Positions 13,225 through 27,119 of a stretch of DNA of 64,000 nt are shown piece by piece. The notes beneath the pieces are model-generated. The model ran no database searches. It saw nothing but the letters and a program-made list of their open reading frames with translations, and was not told the DNA's origin. Every line of letters begins with the position of its first letter. Positions within the stretch are counted from its first letter, which is position 1. The stretch spans positions 14,027,312 to 14,091,311 of the forward strand of contig NC_092675.1 in assembly GCF_964355755.1 (NCBI RefSeq), read 5' to 3'. Source of the DNA: Antedon mediterranea. Lineage: Eukaryota; Echinodermata; Crinoidea; Comatulida; Antedonidae. Both the position numbers and the translations under genes were made by a program.

Positions 13225-16200
13225 GTTTTAGACCATTTTGTGCATTTCGATGAAACTTGGTTACACAAAAACATCAAAGTGCTTAAAATCACATTATAAA
13301 TCGTTTTAGACCATTTTGAGCATTTCGACAAAACTTTTTCACACAAAATACCAAAGGGCTTAGAATAGCTTCAAATCGCATTTGGAGACGTTTTAGACTA
13401 TTTTGTGATTTTCGAAAAAACTTTTTAACATAAAAACACCAAAGTGCTTAGAATAGCTTCAAATCACATTTGGAGACGTTTTAGACCATTTTGTGATTTT
13501 CGAAAAAACTTGTTAACATAAAAACACGAAAGTGCTTAGAATAGCTTCAAATCGCATTTGGAAACGTTTTAGACCATTTTGTGATTTTCGAAAAAAATTG
13601 TTAACATAAAAACACCAAAGTGCTTAGAATCACATTATAAACCGTTTTAGACCATTTTGAGCATTTCGATAACAATTTTCACACAAAAACATCAAAGAGC
13701 ACAAAATAGCTTAATATCGTATTTAAAAATGTTTTAGACCATTTTGAGCATTTAGATAAAACTTTTTCACACAAAACACCAAAGTGCTTAGAATAGCTTC
13801 AAATCGCATTTGGAGACGTTTTAGACCATTTTGTGATTTTTGAAAAAACTTGTTAACATAAAAACACCAAAGTGCTTAGAATAGCTTCAAATCACATTTG
13901 GAGACGTTTTAGACCATTTTGTGATTTTCGAAAAAACTTGTTAACATAAAAACACGAAAGTGCTTAGAATAGCTTCAAATCGCATTTGGAAACGTTTTAG
14001 ACCATTTTGTGATTTTCGAAAAAACTTGTTAACATAAAAACACGAAAGTGCCTAGAATAGCTTCAAATCGCATTTGGAAACGTTTTAGACCATTTTGTGA
14101 TTTTCGAAAAAAATTGTTAACATAAAAACACCAAAGTGTTTAAAATAGCTTCAAATCGCATTTGGAGACGTTTTAGACCAATTTGTGATTTTCGAAAAAA
14201 CTTATCAACATAAAAACACCAAAGGGTTTAGAATAGCTTCAAATCGCATTTGGAGACGTTTTAGACCATTTTGTGATTTTGAAAAAACTTGTTAACATAA
14301 AAACACCAAAGTGCTTAGAATAGCTTCAAATCGCATTTGGAGACGTTTTAGACCATTTTGTGATTTTCGAAAAAACTTGTTAACATAAAAACACCAAAGT
14401 GCTTAGAATAGCTTCAAATCGCATTTGGAGACGTTTTAGACCATTTTGTGATTTTCGAAAAAACTTGTTAACTTAAAAACACCAAAGTGCTTAGAATAGC
14501 TTCAAATCGTATTTGGAGACGTTTTAGACCATTTTGAGATTTTCGAAAAAAACTTGGTTACACAAAAACATCAAAGTGCTTAAAATCACATTATAAACCG
14601 TTTTAGACCATTTTGAGCATTTCGATAACACTTTTCACACAAAAACATCAAAGAGCACAAAATAGCTTAATATCGTATTTAAAAACGTTTTAGACCATTT
14701 TGAGCATTTCGACAAAACTTTTTCACACAAAACACTAAAGTGCTTAGAATAGCTTCAAATCGCATTTGGAGACGTTTTAGACCAATTTGTGCATTTCGAT
14801 GAAACTTGATTACACAAAAACATCAAAGTGCTTAAAATCACATTATAAACCGTTTTAGACCATTTTGAGCATTTCGATAACACTTTTCACACAAAAATAT
14901 CAAAGAGCACAAAATAGCTTAATATCGTATTTAAAAACGTTTTAGACAATTTTGAGCATTTAGATAAAACTTTTTCACACAAAACACCAAAGTGCTTAGA
15001 ATAGCTTCAAATCGCATTTGGAGACGTTTTAGACCATTTTGTGCATTTCGATGAAACTTGGTTACACAAAAACATCAAAGTGCTTAAAATCACATTATAA
15101 ATCGTTTTAGACCATTTTGAGCATTTCGACAAAACTTTTTCACACAAAATACCAAAGGGCTTAGAATAGCTTCAAATCGCATTTGGAGACGTTTTAGACC
15201 ATTTTGTGATTTTCGAAAAAACTTTTTAACATAAAAACACCAAAGTGCTTAGAATAGCTTCAAATCACATTTGGAGACGTTTTAGACCATTTTGTGATTT
15301 TCGAAAAAACTTGTTAACATAAAAACACGAAAGTGCTTAGAATAGCTTCAAATCGCATTTGGAAACGTTTTAGACCATTTTGTGATTTTCGAAAAAAATT
15401 GTTAACATAAAAACACCAAAGTGCTTAGAATCACATTATAAACCGTTTTAGACCATTTTGAGCATTTCGATAACAATTTTCACACAAAAACATCAAAGAG
15501 CACAAAATAGCTTAATATCGTATTTAAAAATGTTTTAGACCATTTTGAGCATTTAGATAAAACTTTTTCACACAAAACACCAAAGTGCTTAGAATAGCTT
15601 CAAATCGCATTTGGAGACGTTTTAGACCATTTTGTGATTTTTGAAAAAACTTGTTAACATAAAAACACCAAAGTGCTTAGAATAGCTTCAAATCACATTT
15701 GGAGACGTTTTAGACCATTTTGTGATTTTCGAAAAAACTTGTTAACATAAAAACACGAAAGTGCTTAGAATAGCTTCAAATCGCATTTGGAAACGTTTTA
15801 GACCATTTTGTGATTTTCGAAAAAACTTGTTAACATAAAAACACGAAAGTGCTTAGAATAGCTTCAAATCGCATTTGGAAACGTTTTAGACCATTTTGTG
15901 ATTTTCGAAAAAAATTGTTAACATAAAAACACCAAAGTGTTTAGAATAGCTTCAAATCGCATTTGGAGACGTTTTAGACCAATTTGTGATTTTCGAAAAA
16001 ACTTATCAACATAAAAACACCAAAGGGTTTAGAATAGCTTCAAATCGCATTTGGAGACGTTTTAGACCATTTTGTGATTTTGAAAAAACTTGTTAACATA
16101 AAAACACCAAAGTGCTTAGAATAGCTTCAAATCGCATTTGGAGACGTTTTAGACCATTTTGTGATTTTCGAAAAAACTTGTTAACATAAAAACACCAAAG

Positions 16201-19200
16201 TGCTTAGAATAGCTTCAAATCGTATTTGGAGACGTTTTAAACCATTTTGAGATTTTCGAAAAAACTTGGTTACACAAAAACATCAAAGTGCTTAAAATCA
16301 CATTATAAACCGTTTTAGACCATTTTGAGCATTTCGATAACACTTTTAACACAAAAACATCAAAGAGCACAAAATAGCTTAATATCGTATTTAAAAACGT
16401 TTTAGACCATTTTGAGCATTTCGACAAAACTTTTTCACACAAAACACCAAAGTGCTTAGAATAGCTTCAAATCGCATTTGGAGACGTTTTAGACCAATTT
16501 GTGCATTTCGATGAAACTTGATTACACAAAAACATCAAAGTACTTAAAATCACATTATAAACCGTTTTAGACCATTTTGAGCATTTCGATAACACTTTTC
16601 ACACAAAAACATCAAAGAGCACAAAATAGCTTAATATCGTATTTAAAAACGTTTTAGACCATTTTGAGCATTTAGACAAAACTTTTTCACACAAAACACC
16701 AAAGTGCTTAGAATAGCTTCAAATCGCATTTGGAGACGTTTTAGACCATTTTGTGCATTTCGATGAAACTTGGTTACACAAAAACATCAAAGTGCTTAAA
16801 ATCACATTATAAATCGTTTTAGACCATTTTGAGCATTTCGACAAAACTTTTTCACACAAAATACCAAAGTTCTTAGAATAGCTTCAAATCGCATTTGGAG
16901 ACGTTTTAGACCATTTTGTGATTTTCGAAAAAACTTTTTAACATAAAAACACCAAAGTGCTTAGAATAGCTTCAAATCACATTTGGAGACGTTTTAGACC
17001 ATTTTGTGATTTTCGAAAAAACTTGTTAACATAAAAACACGAAAGTGCTTAGAATAGCTTCAAATCGCATTTGGAAACGTTTTAGACCATTTTGTGATTT
17101 TCGAAAAAAATTGTTAACATAAAAACACCAAAGTGCTTAGAATCACATTATAAACCGTTTTAGACCATTTTGAGCATTTCGATAACAATTTTCACACAAA
17201 AACATCAAAGAGCACAAAATAGCTTAATATCGTATTTAAAAATGTTTTAGACCATTTTGAGCATTTAGATAAAACTTTTTCACACAAAACACCAAAGTCC
17301 TTAGAATAGCTTCAAATCGCATTTGGAGACGTTTTAGACCATTTTGTGATTTTTGAAAAAACTTGTTAACATAAAAACACCAAAGTGCTTAGAATAGCTT
17401 CAAATCACATTTGGAGACGTTTTAGACCATTTTGTGATTTTCGAAAAAACTTGTTAACATAAAAACACGAAAGTGCTTAGAATAGCTTCAAATCGCATTT
17501 GGAAACGTTTTAGACCATTTTGTGATTTTCGAAAAAACTTGTTAACATAAAAACACGAAAGTGCTTAGAATAGCTTCAAATCGCATTTGGAAACGTTTTA
17601 GACCATTTTGTGATTTTCGAAAAAAATTGTTAACATAAAAACACCAAAGTGTTTAGAATAGCTTCAAATCGCATTTGGAGACGTTTTAGACCAATTTGTG
17701 ATTTTCGAAAAAACTTATCAACATAAAAACACCAAAGGGTTTAGAATAGCTTCAAATCGCATTTGGAGACGTTTTAGACCATTTTGTAATTTTCAAAAAA
17801 ACTTGTTAACATAAAAACACGAAAGTGCTTAGAATAGCTTCAAATCGCATTTGGAAACGTTTTAGACCATTTTGTGATTTTCGAAAAAACTTGTTAACAT
17901 AAAAACATGAAAGTGCTTAGAATAGCTTCAAATCGTATTTGGAGACGTTTTAGACCATTTTGTGATTTTCGAAAAAACTTGTTAACATAAAAACACCAAA
18001 GTGCTTAGAATAGCTTCAAATCGCATTTGGAGACGTTTTAGACCATTTTGTGCATTTCGATGAAACTTGGTTACACAAAAACATCAAAGTGCTTAAAATC
18101 ACATTATAAACCATTTTAGACCATTTTGAGCATTTCGATAACACTTTTCACACAAAAACATCAAAGAGCACAAAATAGCTTAATATCGTATTTAAAAACG
18201 TTTTAGACCATTTTGAGCATTTCGACAAAACTTTTTCACACAAAACACCAAAGTGCTTAGAATAGCTTCAAATCGCATTTGGAAACGTTTTAGACCATTT
18301 TGTGATTTTCGAAAAAAATTGTTAACATAAAAACACCAAAGTGCTTAGAATCACATTATAAACCGTTTTAGACCATTTTGAGCATTTCGATAACAATTTT
18401 CACACAAAAACATCAAAGAGCACAAAATAGCTTAATATCGTATTTAAAAATGTTTTAGACCATTTTGAGCATTTAGAAAAAACTTTTTCACACAAAACAC
18501 CAAAGTGCTTAGAATAGCTTCAAATCGCATTTGGAGACGTTTTAGACCATTTTAAATTTTTCGAAAAAACTTGGTTACACAAAAACATCAAAGTGCTTAA
18601 AATCACATTATAAACCGTTTTAGACCATTTTGAGCATTTCGATAACACTTTTCACACAAAAACATCAAAGAGCACAAAATAGCTTAATATCGTATTTAAA
18701 AACGTTTTAGACCATTTTGAGCATTTCGACAAAACTTTTTCACACAAAACACCAACGTGCTTAGAATAGCTTCAAATCGCATTTGGAGACGTTTTAGACC
18801 AATTTGTGCATTTCGATGAAACCTGGTTACACAAAAACATCAAAGTGCTTAAAATCACATTATAAATCGTTTTAGACCATTTTGAGCATTTCGATAACAC
18901 TTTTCACACAAAAACATCAAAGAGCACAAAATAGCTTAATATCTTATTTAAAAACGTTTTAGACCATTTTGAGCATTTAGACAAAACTTTTTCACATAAA
19001 AACACCAAAGTGCTTAGAATAGCTTCAAATCGTATTTGGAGACGTTTTAGACCATTTTGTGATTTTCGAAAAAACTTGTTAACATAAAAACACCAAAGTG
19101 CTTAGAATAGCTTCAAATCGCATTTGGAGACATTTTAGACCAATTTGTGATTTTCGAAAAAAACTTGTCAACATAAAAACACCAAAGTGTTTAGAATAGC

Positions 19201-22200
19201 TTCAAATCGCATTTGGAGACGTTTTAGACCAATTTGTGATTTTCGAAAAAAACTTATCAACATAAAAACACCAAAGGGTTTAGAATAGCTTCAAATCGCA
19301 TTTTGAGACGTTTTAGACCATTTTGTGATTTTCGAAAAAACTTGTTAACATAAAAACACGAAAGTGCTTAGAATAGCTTCAAATCGCATTTGGAAACGTT
19401 TTATTCCATTTTGTGATTTTCGAAAAAAATTGTTAACATAAAAACACCAAAGTGCTTAGAATCACATTATAAACAGTTTTAGACCATTTTGAGCATTTCG
19501 ATAACAATTTTCACACAAAAACATCAAAGAGCACAAAATAGCTTAATATCGTATTTAAAAATGTTTTAGACCATTTTGAGCATTTAGAAAAAACTTTTTC
19601 ACACAAAACACCAAAGTGCTTAGAATAGCTTCAAATCGCATTTGGAGACGGTTTAGACCATTTTGTGATTTTGAAAAAACTTGTTAACATAAAAACACCA
19701 AAGTGCTTAGAATAGCTTCAAATCGCATTTGGAGACGTTTTAGACCATTTTGTGATTTTCGAAAAAACTTGTTAACATAAAAACACCAAAGTGCTTAGAA
19801 TAGCTTCAAATTGCATTTGGAGACGTTTTAGACCATTTTGTGATTTTCGAAAAAACTTGTTAACATAAAAACACCAAAGTGCTTAGAATAGCTTAAAATC
19901 GTATTTGGAGACGTTTTAGACCATTTTGAGATTTTCGAAAAAACTTGGTTACACAAAAACATCAAAGTGCTTAAAATCACATTATAAACCGTTTTAGACC
20001 ATTTTCAGCATTTCGATAACACTTTCACACAAAAACATCAAAGAGCACAAAATAGCTTAATATCGTATTTAAAAACGTTTTAGACCATTTTGAGCATTTC
20101 GACAAAACTTTTTCACACAAAACACCAAAGTGCTTAGAATAGCTTCAAATCGCATTTGGAGACGTTTTAGACCAATTTTTGCATTTCGATGAAACTTGAT
20201 TACACAAAAACATCAAAGTGTTTAAAATTACATTATAAACCGTTTTAGACCATTTTGAGCATTTCGATAACACTTTTCACACAAAAACATCAAAGAGCAC
20301 AAAATAGCTTAATATCGTATTTAAAAACGTTTTAGACCATTTTGAGCATTTAGACAAAACTTTTTCACACAAAACTCCAAAGTGCTTAGAATAGCTTCAA
20401 ATCGCATTTGGAGACGTTTTAGAACATTTTGTGTTTTTCGAAAAAACCTGTTAACATAAAAACACCAAAGTGCTTAGAATAGCTTCAAATCGCATTTGGA
20501 GACTATTTAGACCATTTTGTGATTTTTGAAAAAACTTGTTAACATAAAAACACGAAAGTGCTTAGAATAGCTTCAAATCGCATTTGGAAACGTTTTAGAC
20601 CATTTTGTGATTTTCGAAAAAGATTGTTAACATAAAAACACCAATGTGCTTAGAATCACATTATACACCGTTTTAGACCATTTTGAGCATTTCGATAACA
20701 ATTTTCACACAAAAACATCAAAGGGCACAAAATAGCTTAATATCGTATTTAAAAATGTTTTAGACCATTTTGAGCATTTAGATAAAACTTTTTCACACAA
20801 AACACCAAAGTGCTTAGAATAGCTTCAAATCGCATTTGGAGACGGTTTAGAACATTTTGTGATTTTGAAAAAACTTGTTAACATAAAAACACCAAAGTGC
20901 TTAGAATAGCTTCAAATCGCATTTGGAGACGTTTTAGACCATTTTGTGATTTTCGAAAAAACTTGTTAACATAAAAACACCAAAGTGCTTAGAATAGCTT
21001 CAAATCGTATTTGGAGACGTTTTAGACCATTTTGAGATTTTCGAAAAAACTTGGTTACACAAAAACATCAAAGTGCTTAAAATCACATTATAAACCGTTT
21101 TAGACCATTTTGAGCATTTCGATAACACTTTTCACACAAAAACATCAAAGAGCACAAAATAGCTTAATATCGTATTTAAAAACGTTTTAGACCATTTTGA
21201 GCATTTCGAAAAAACTTTTTCACACAAAACACCAAAGTGCTTAGAATAGCTTCAAATCGCATTTGGAGACGTTTTAGACCAATTTGTGCATTTCGATGAA
21301 ACTTGATTACACAAAAACATCAAAGTGCTTAAAATCACATTATAAACCGTTTTAGACCATTTTGAGCATTTCGATAACACTTTTCACACAAAAACATCAA
21401 AGAGCACAAAATAGCTTAATATCGTATTTAAAAACGTTTTAGACCATTTTGAGCATTTCGACAAAACTTTTTCACACAAAACACCAAAGTGCTTAGAATA
21501 GCTTCAAATCGCATTTGGAGACGTTTTAGACCATTTTGTGCATTTCGATGAAACTTGGTTACACAAAAACATCAAAGTGCTTAAAATCACATTATAAATC
21601 GTTTTAGACCATTTTGAGCATTTCGACAAAACTTTTTCACACAAAATATCAAAGGGCTTAGAATAGCTTCAAATCGCATTTGGAGACGTTTTAGGCCAAT
21701 TTTTGATTTTCGAAAAAACTTGTTAACCTAAAAATACCAAAGTGTTTAGAATAGCTTCAAATCGCATTTGGAGACGTTTTAGACCATTTTGTGATTTTCG
21801 AAAAAACTTGTTAACATAAAAACACCAAAGTGCTTAGAATAGCTTCAAATCGCATTTGGAGACATTTTAGACCAATTTGTGATTTTCGAAAAAACTTGTC
21901 AACATAAAAACACCAAAGTGTTTAGAATAGCTTCAAATCGCATTTGGAGACGTGTTTGACCAATTTGTGATTTTCGAAAAAACTTATCAACATAAAAACA
22001 CCAAAGGGTTTAGAATATCTTCAAATCGCATTTGGAGACGTTTCAGACCATTTTGTGATTTTCGAAAAAACTTGTTAACATAAAAACAACAAAGTGCTTA
22101 GAATAGCTTCAAATCGCATTTGGAGACGTTTTAGACCATTTTGTGATTTTCAAAAAAAATTGTTAACATAAAAACACCAAAGTGCATAGAATCACATTAT

Positions 22201-22979
22201 AAACCGTTTTAGACCATTTAGAGCATTTCGATAACAATTTTCACACAAAAACATCAATGAGCACAAAATAGCTTAATATCGTATTTAAAAATGTTTTAGA
22301 CCATTTTGAGCATTTAGACAAAACTTTTTCACACAAAACACCAAAGTGCTTAGAATAGCTTCAAATCGCATTTGGAGACGTTTTAGACAATTTTGTGATT
22401 TTCGAAAAAAATTGTTAACATAAAAACACCAAAGTGCTTAGAATAGCTTCAAATCGCATTTGGAGACGTTTTAGACCATTTTGTGATTTTCGAAAAAACT
22501 TGGTTACACAAAAACATCAAAGTGCTTAAAATCACATTATAAACCGTTTTAGACCATTTTGAGCATTTCGATAACACTTTTCACACAAAAACATCATAGA
22601 GCACAAAATAGCTTAATATCGTATTTAAAAACGTTTTAGACCATTTTGAGCATTTCGACAAAACTTGTTAACATAAAAACACCAAAGTGCTTAGAATGGC
22701 TTCAATCGCATTTGGAGACGCTTTAGACCATTTTGTGATTTTCGAAAAAAATTGTTAACATAAAAACACCAAAGTGCTTAGAATCACATTATAAACCGTT
22801 TTAGACCATTTTGAGCATTTCGATAACAATTTTCACACAAAAACATCAAAGAGCACAAAATAGCTTAATATCGTATTTAAAAATGTTTTAGACCATTTTG
22901 AGCATTTAGAAAAAACTTTTTCACACAAAACACCAAAGTGCTTAGAATAGCTTCAAATCGTATTTGGAGACGTTTTAGA

Positions 22980-25190
22980 CCATTTTGAGATTTTCGAAAA
23001 AACTTGGTTACACAAAAACATCAAAGTGCTTAAAATCACATTATAAACCGTTTTAGACCATTTTGAGCATTTCGATAACACTTTTCACACAAAAACATCA
23101 AAGAGCACAAAATAGCTTAATATCGTATTTAAAAACGTTTTAGACCATTTTGAGAATTTCGACAAAACTTTTTCACACAAAACACCAAAGTGCTTAGAAT
23201 AGCTTCAAATCGCATTTGGAGACGTTTTAGACCAATTTGTGCATTTCGATGAAACTTGGTTACACAAGAACATCAAAGTGCTTAAAATCACATTATAAAT
23301 TGTTTTAGACCATTTTGAGCATTTCGATAACACTTTTCACACAAAAACATCAAAGAGCACAAAATAGCTTAATATCTTATTTAAAAACGTTTTAGACCAT
23401 TTTGAGCATTTAGACAAAACTTTTTCACACAAAACACCAAAGTGCTTAGAATAGCTTCAAATCGCATTTGGAGACGTTTTAGACCATTTTGTGATTTTCA
23501 AAAAAACTTGTTAACATAAAAACACCAAAGTGCTTAGAATAGCTTCAAATCGTATTTGGAGACGTTTTAGACCATTTTGTGATTTTCGAAAAAACTTGTC
23601 AACATAAAAACACCAAAGTGTTTAGAATAGCTTCAAATCGCATTTGGAGACGTTTTAGACCAATTTGTGATTTTCGAAAAAACTTATCAACATAAAAACA
23701 CCAAAGGGTTTAGAATAGCTTCAAGTCGCATTTTGAGACGTTTTAGACCATTTTGTGATTTTCGAAAAAACTTGTTAACATAAAAACACGAAAGTGCTTA
23801 GAATAGCTTCAAATCGCATTTGGAAACGTTTTATTCCATTTTGTGATTTTCGAAAAAAATTGTTAACATAAAAACACCAAAGTGCTTAGAATCACATTAT
23901 AAACCGTTTTAGACCATTTTGAGCATTTCGATAACAATTTTCACACAAAAACATCAAAGAGCACAAAATAGCTTAATATCGTATTTAAAAATGTTTTAGA
24001 CCATTTTGAGCATTTAGAAAAAACTTTTTCACACAAAACACCAAAGTGCTTAGAATAGCTTCAAATCGTATTTGGAGACGTTTTAGACCATTTTGAGATT
24101 TTCGAAAAAACTTGGTTACACAAAAACATCAAAGTGCTTAAAATCACATTATAAACCGTTTTAGACCATTTTGAGCATTTCGATAACACTTTTCACACAA
24201 AAACATCAAAGAGCACAAAATAGCTTAATATCGTATTTAAAAACGTTTTAGACCATTTTGAGCATTTCGACAAAACTTTTTCACACAAAACACCAAAGTG
24301 CTTAGAATAGCTTCAAATCGCATTTGGAGACGTTTTAGACCAATTTGTGCATTTCGATGAAACTTGGTTACACAAAAACATCAAAGTGCTTAAAATCACA
24401 TTATAAATTGTTTTAGACCATTTTGAGCATTTCGATAACACTTTTCACACAAAAACATCAAAGAGCACAAAATAGCTTAATATCTTATTTAAAAACGTTT
24501 TAGACCATTTTGAGCATTTAGACAAAACTTTTTCACACAAAACACCAAAGTGCTTAGAATAGCTTCAAATCGCATTTGGAGACGTTTTAGACCATTTTGT
24601 GATTTTCAAAAAAACTTGTTAACATAAAAACACCAAAGTGCTTAGAATAGCTTCAAATCGTATTTGGAGACGTTTTAGACCATTTTGTGATTTTCGAAAA
24701 AACTTGTTAACATAAAAACACCAAAGTGCTTAGAATAGCTTCAAATCGCATTTGGAGACATTTTAGACCAATTTGTGATTTTTGAAAAAAACTTGTCAAC
24801 ATAAAAACACCAAAGTGTTTAGAATAGCTTCAAATCGCATTTGGAGACGTTTTAGACCAATTTGTGATTTTCGAAAAAACTTATCAACATAAAAACACCA
24901 AAGGGTTTAGAATAGCTTCAAATCGCATTTTGAGACGTTTTAGACCATTTTGTGATTTTCGAAAAAACTTGTTAACATAAAAACACGAAAGTGCTTAGAA
25001 TAGCTTCAAATCGCATTTGGAAACGTTTTATTCCATTTTGTGATTTTCGAAAAAAATTGTTAACATAAAAACACCAAAGTGCTTAGAATCACATTATAAA
25101 CCGTTTTAGACCATTTTGAGCATTTCGATAACAATTTTCACACAAAAACATCAAAGAGCAAAAAATAGCTTAATATCGTATTTAAAAATG
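22980..25190 (+). repeat. Higher-order repeat of about 1.11/1.20 kb, two copies
   Basis: The D-variant front GAGATTTTCGAAAA occurs at 22987 and 24095 (1108 bp), and TTATTCC occurs at 23831 and 25028 (1197 bp). The second copy carries one additional A-type monomer of 88-89 bp around 24700-24790. The same marker order also appears near 660-2400, so both tracts derive from a common unit. Confidence 0.8.
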
Positions 25191-27119
25191 TTTTAGACCA
25201 TTTTGAGCATTTAGATAAAACTTTTTCACACAAAACACCAAAGTGCTTAGAATAGCTTCAAATCGCATTTGGAGACGTTTTAGACCATTTTGTGATTTTC
25301 GACAAAACTTTTTCACACAAAACACCAAAGTGCTTAGAATAGCTTCAAATCGCATTTGGAGACGTTTTAGACCAATTTGTGCATTTCGATGAAACTTGGT
25401 TACACAAAAACATCAAAGTGCTTAAAATCACATTATAAACCATTTTAGACCATTTTGAGCATTTCGATAACACTTTTCACACAAAAACATCAAAGAGCAC
25501 AAAATAGCTTAATATCGTATTTAAAAACGTTTTAGACCATTTTGAGCATTTCGACAAAACTTTTTCACACAAAACACCAAAGTGCTTAGAATAGCTTCAA
25601 ATCGCATTTGGAGACGTTTTAGACCATTTTGTGATTTTCTAAAAAACTTGTAAACATAAAAACACCAAAGTGCTTAGAATAGCTTCAAATAACATTTGGA
25701 GACGTTTTAGACCATTTTGTGATTTTCGAAAAAACTTGTTAACATAAAAACACGAAAGTGCTTAGAATAGCTTCAAATCGCATTTGGAAACGTTTTAGAC
25801 CATTTTGTGATTTTCGAAAAAACTTGTTAACATAAAAACACGAAAGTGCTTAGAATAGCTTCAAATCGCATTTGGAAACGTTTTAGACCATTTTGTGATT
25901 TTCGAAAAAAATTGTTAACATAAAAACACCAAAGTGCTTAGAATCACATTATAAACCGTTTTAGACCATTTTGAGCATTTCGATAACAATTTTCACACAA
26001 AAACATCAAAGAGCACAAAATAGCTTAATATCGTATTTAAAAATGTTTTAGACCATTTTGAGCATTTAGATAAAACTTTTTCACACAAAACACCAAAGTG
26101 CTTAGAATAGCTTTAAATCGCATTTGGAGACGTTTTAGACCATTTTGTGATTTTTGAAAAAACTTGTAAACATAAAAACACCAAAGTGCTTAGAATAGCT
26201 TCAAATCACATTTGGAGACGTTTTAGACCATTTTGTGATTTTCGAAAAAACTTGTTAACGTAAAAACACGAAAGTGCTTAGAATAGCTTCAAATCGCATT
26301 TGGAAACGTTTTAGACCATTTTGTGATTTTCGAAAAAACTTGTTAACATAAAAACACGAAAGTGCTTAGAATAGCTTCAAATCGCATTTGGAAACGTTTT
26401 AGACCATTTTGTGATTTTCGAAAAAAATTGTTAACATAAAAACACCAAAGTGTTTAGAATAGCTTCAAATCGCATTTGGAGACGTTTTAGACCAATTTGT
26501 GATTTTCGAAAAAACTTATCAACATAAAAACACCAAAGGGTTTAGAATAGCTTCAAATCGCATTTGGAGACGTTTTAGACCATTTTGTGATTTTCGAAAA
26601 AACTTGTTAACATAAAAACACGAAAGTGCTTAGAATAGCTTCAAATCGCATTTGGAAACGTTTTAGACCATTTTGTGATTTTCGAAAAAACTTGTTAACA
26701 TAAAAACATGAAAGTGCTTAGAATAGCTTCAAATCGTATTTGGAGACGTTTTAGACCATTTTGTGATTTTCGAAAAAACTTGTTAACATAAAAACACCAA
26801 AGTGCTTAGAATAGCTTCAAATCGCATTTGGAGACGTTTTAGACCATTTTGTGCATTTCGATGAAACTTGGTTACACAAAAACATCAAAGTGCTTAAAAT
26901 CACATTATAAACCATTTTAGACCATTTTGAGCATTTCGATAACACTTTTCACACAAAAACATCAAAGAGCACAAAATAGCTTAATATCGTATTTAAAAAC
27001 GTTTTAGACCATTTTGAGCATTTCGACAAAACTTTTTCACACAAAACACCAAAGTGCTTAGAATAGCTTCAAATCGCATTTGGAGACGTTTTAGACCATT
27101 TTGTGATTTTCGAAAAAAC

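Larger units (their letters stand above)
10850..17790 (+). repeat. Higher-order repeat of about 1.71 kb, four tandem copies
   Basis: The one-base-short A variant GATTTTGAAAA occurs at 10850, 12563, 14275 and 16076. A second marker, AAGGGC (AAGTTC in the last copy) after CACAAAATACC, occurs at 11641, 13354, 15155 and 16867. Spacings are 1712-1713 bp except one of 1801, which equals 1713 plus one extra 88-bp A monomer (near 14400-14490). Each unit has about 20 monomers including D-B-C-D-B-C-D-C, A runs and one A/D hybrid followed by B-C. This is the most regular tract in the window. Confidence 0.9.

Noticed and set aside
16215-16442. 75-residue - strand frame with repeated KCSKWSKT
   Set aside because: It is the satellite read backwards; similar frames appear at 37008-37202, 44012-44215, 54482-54688 and 62439-62645 because the monomers lack stops in one frame by chance.
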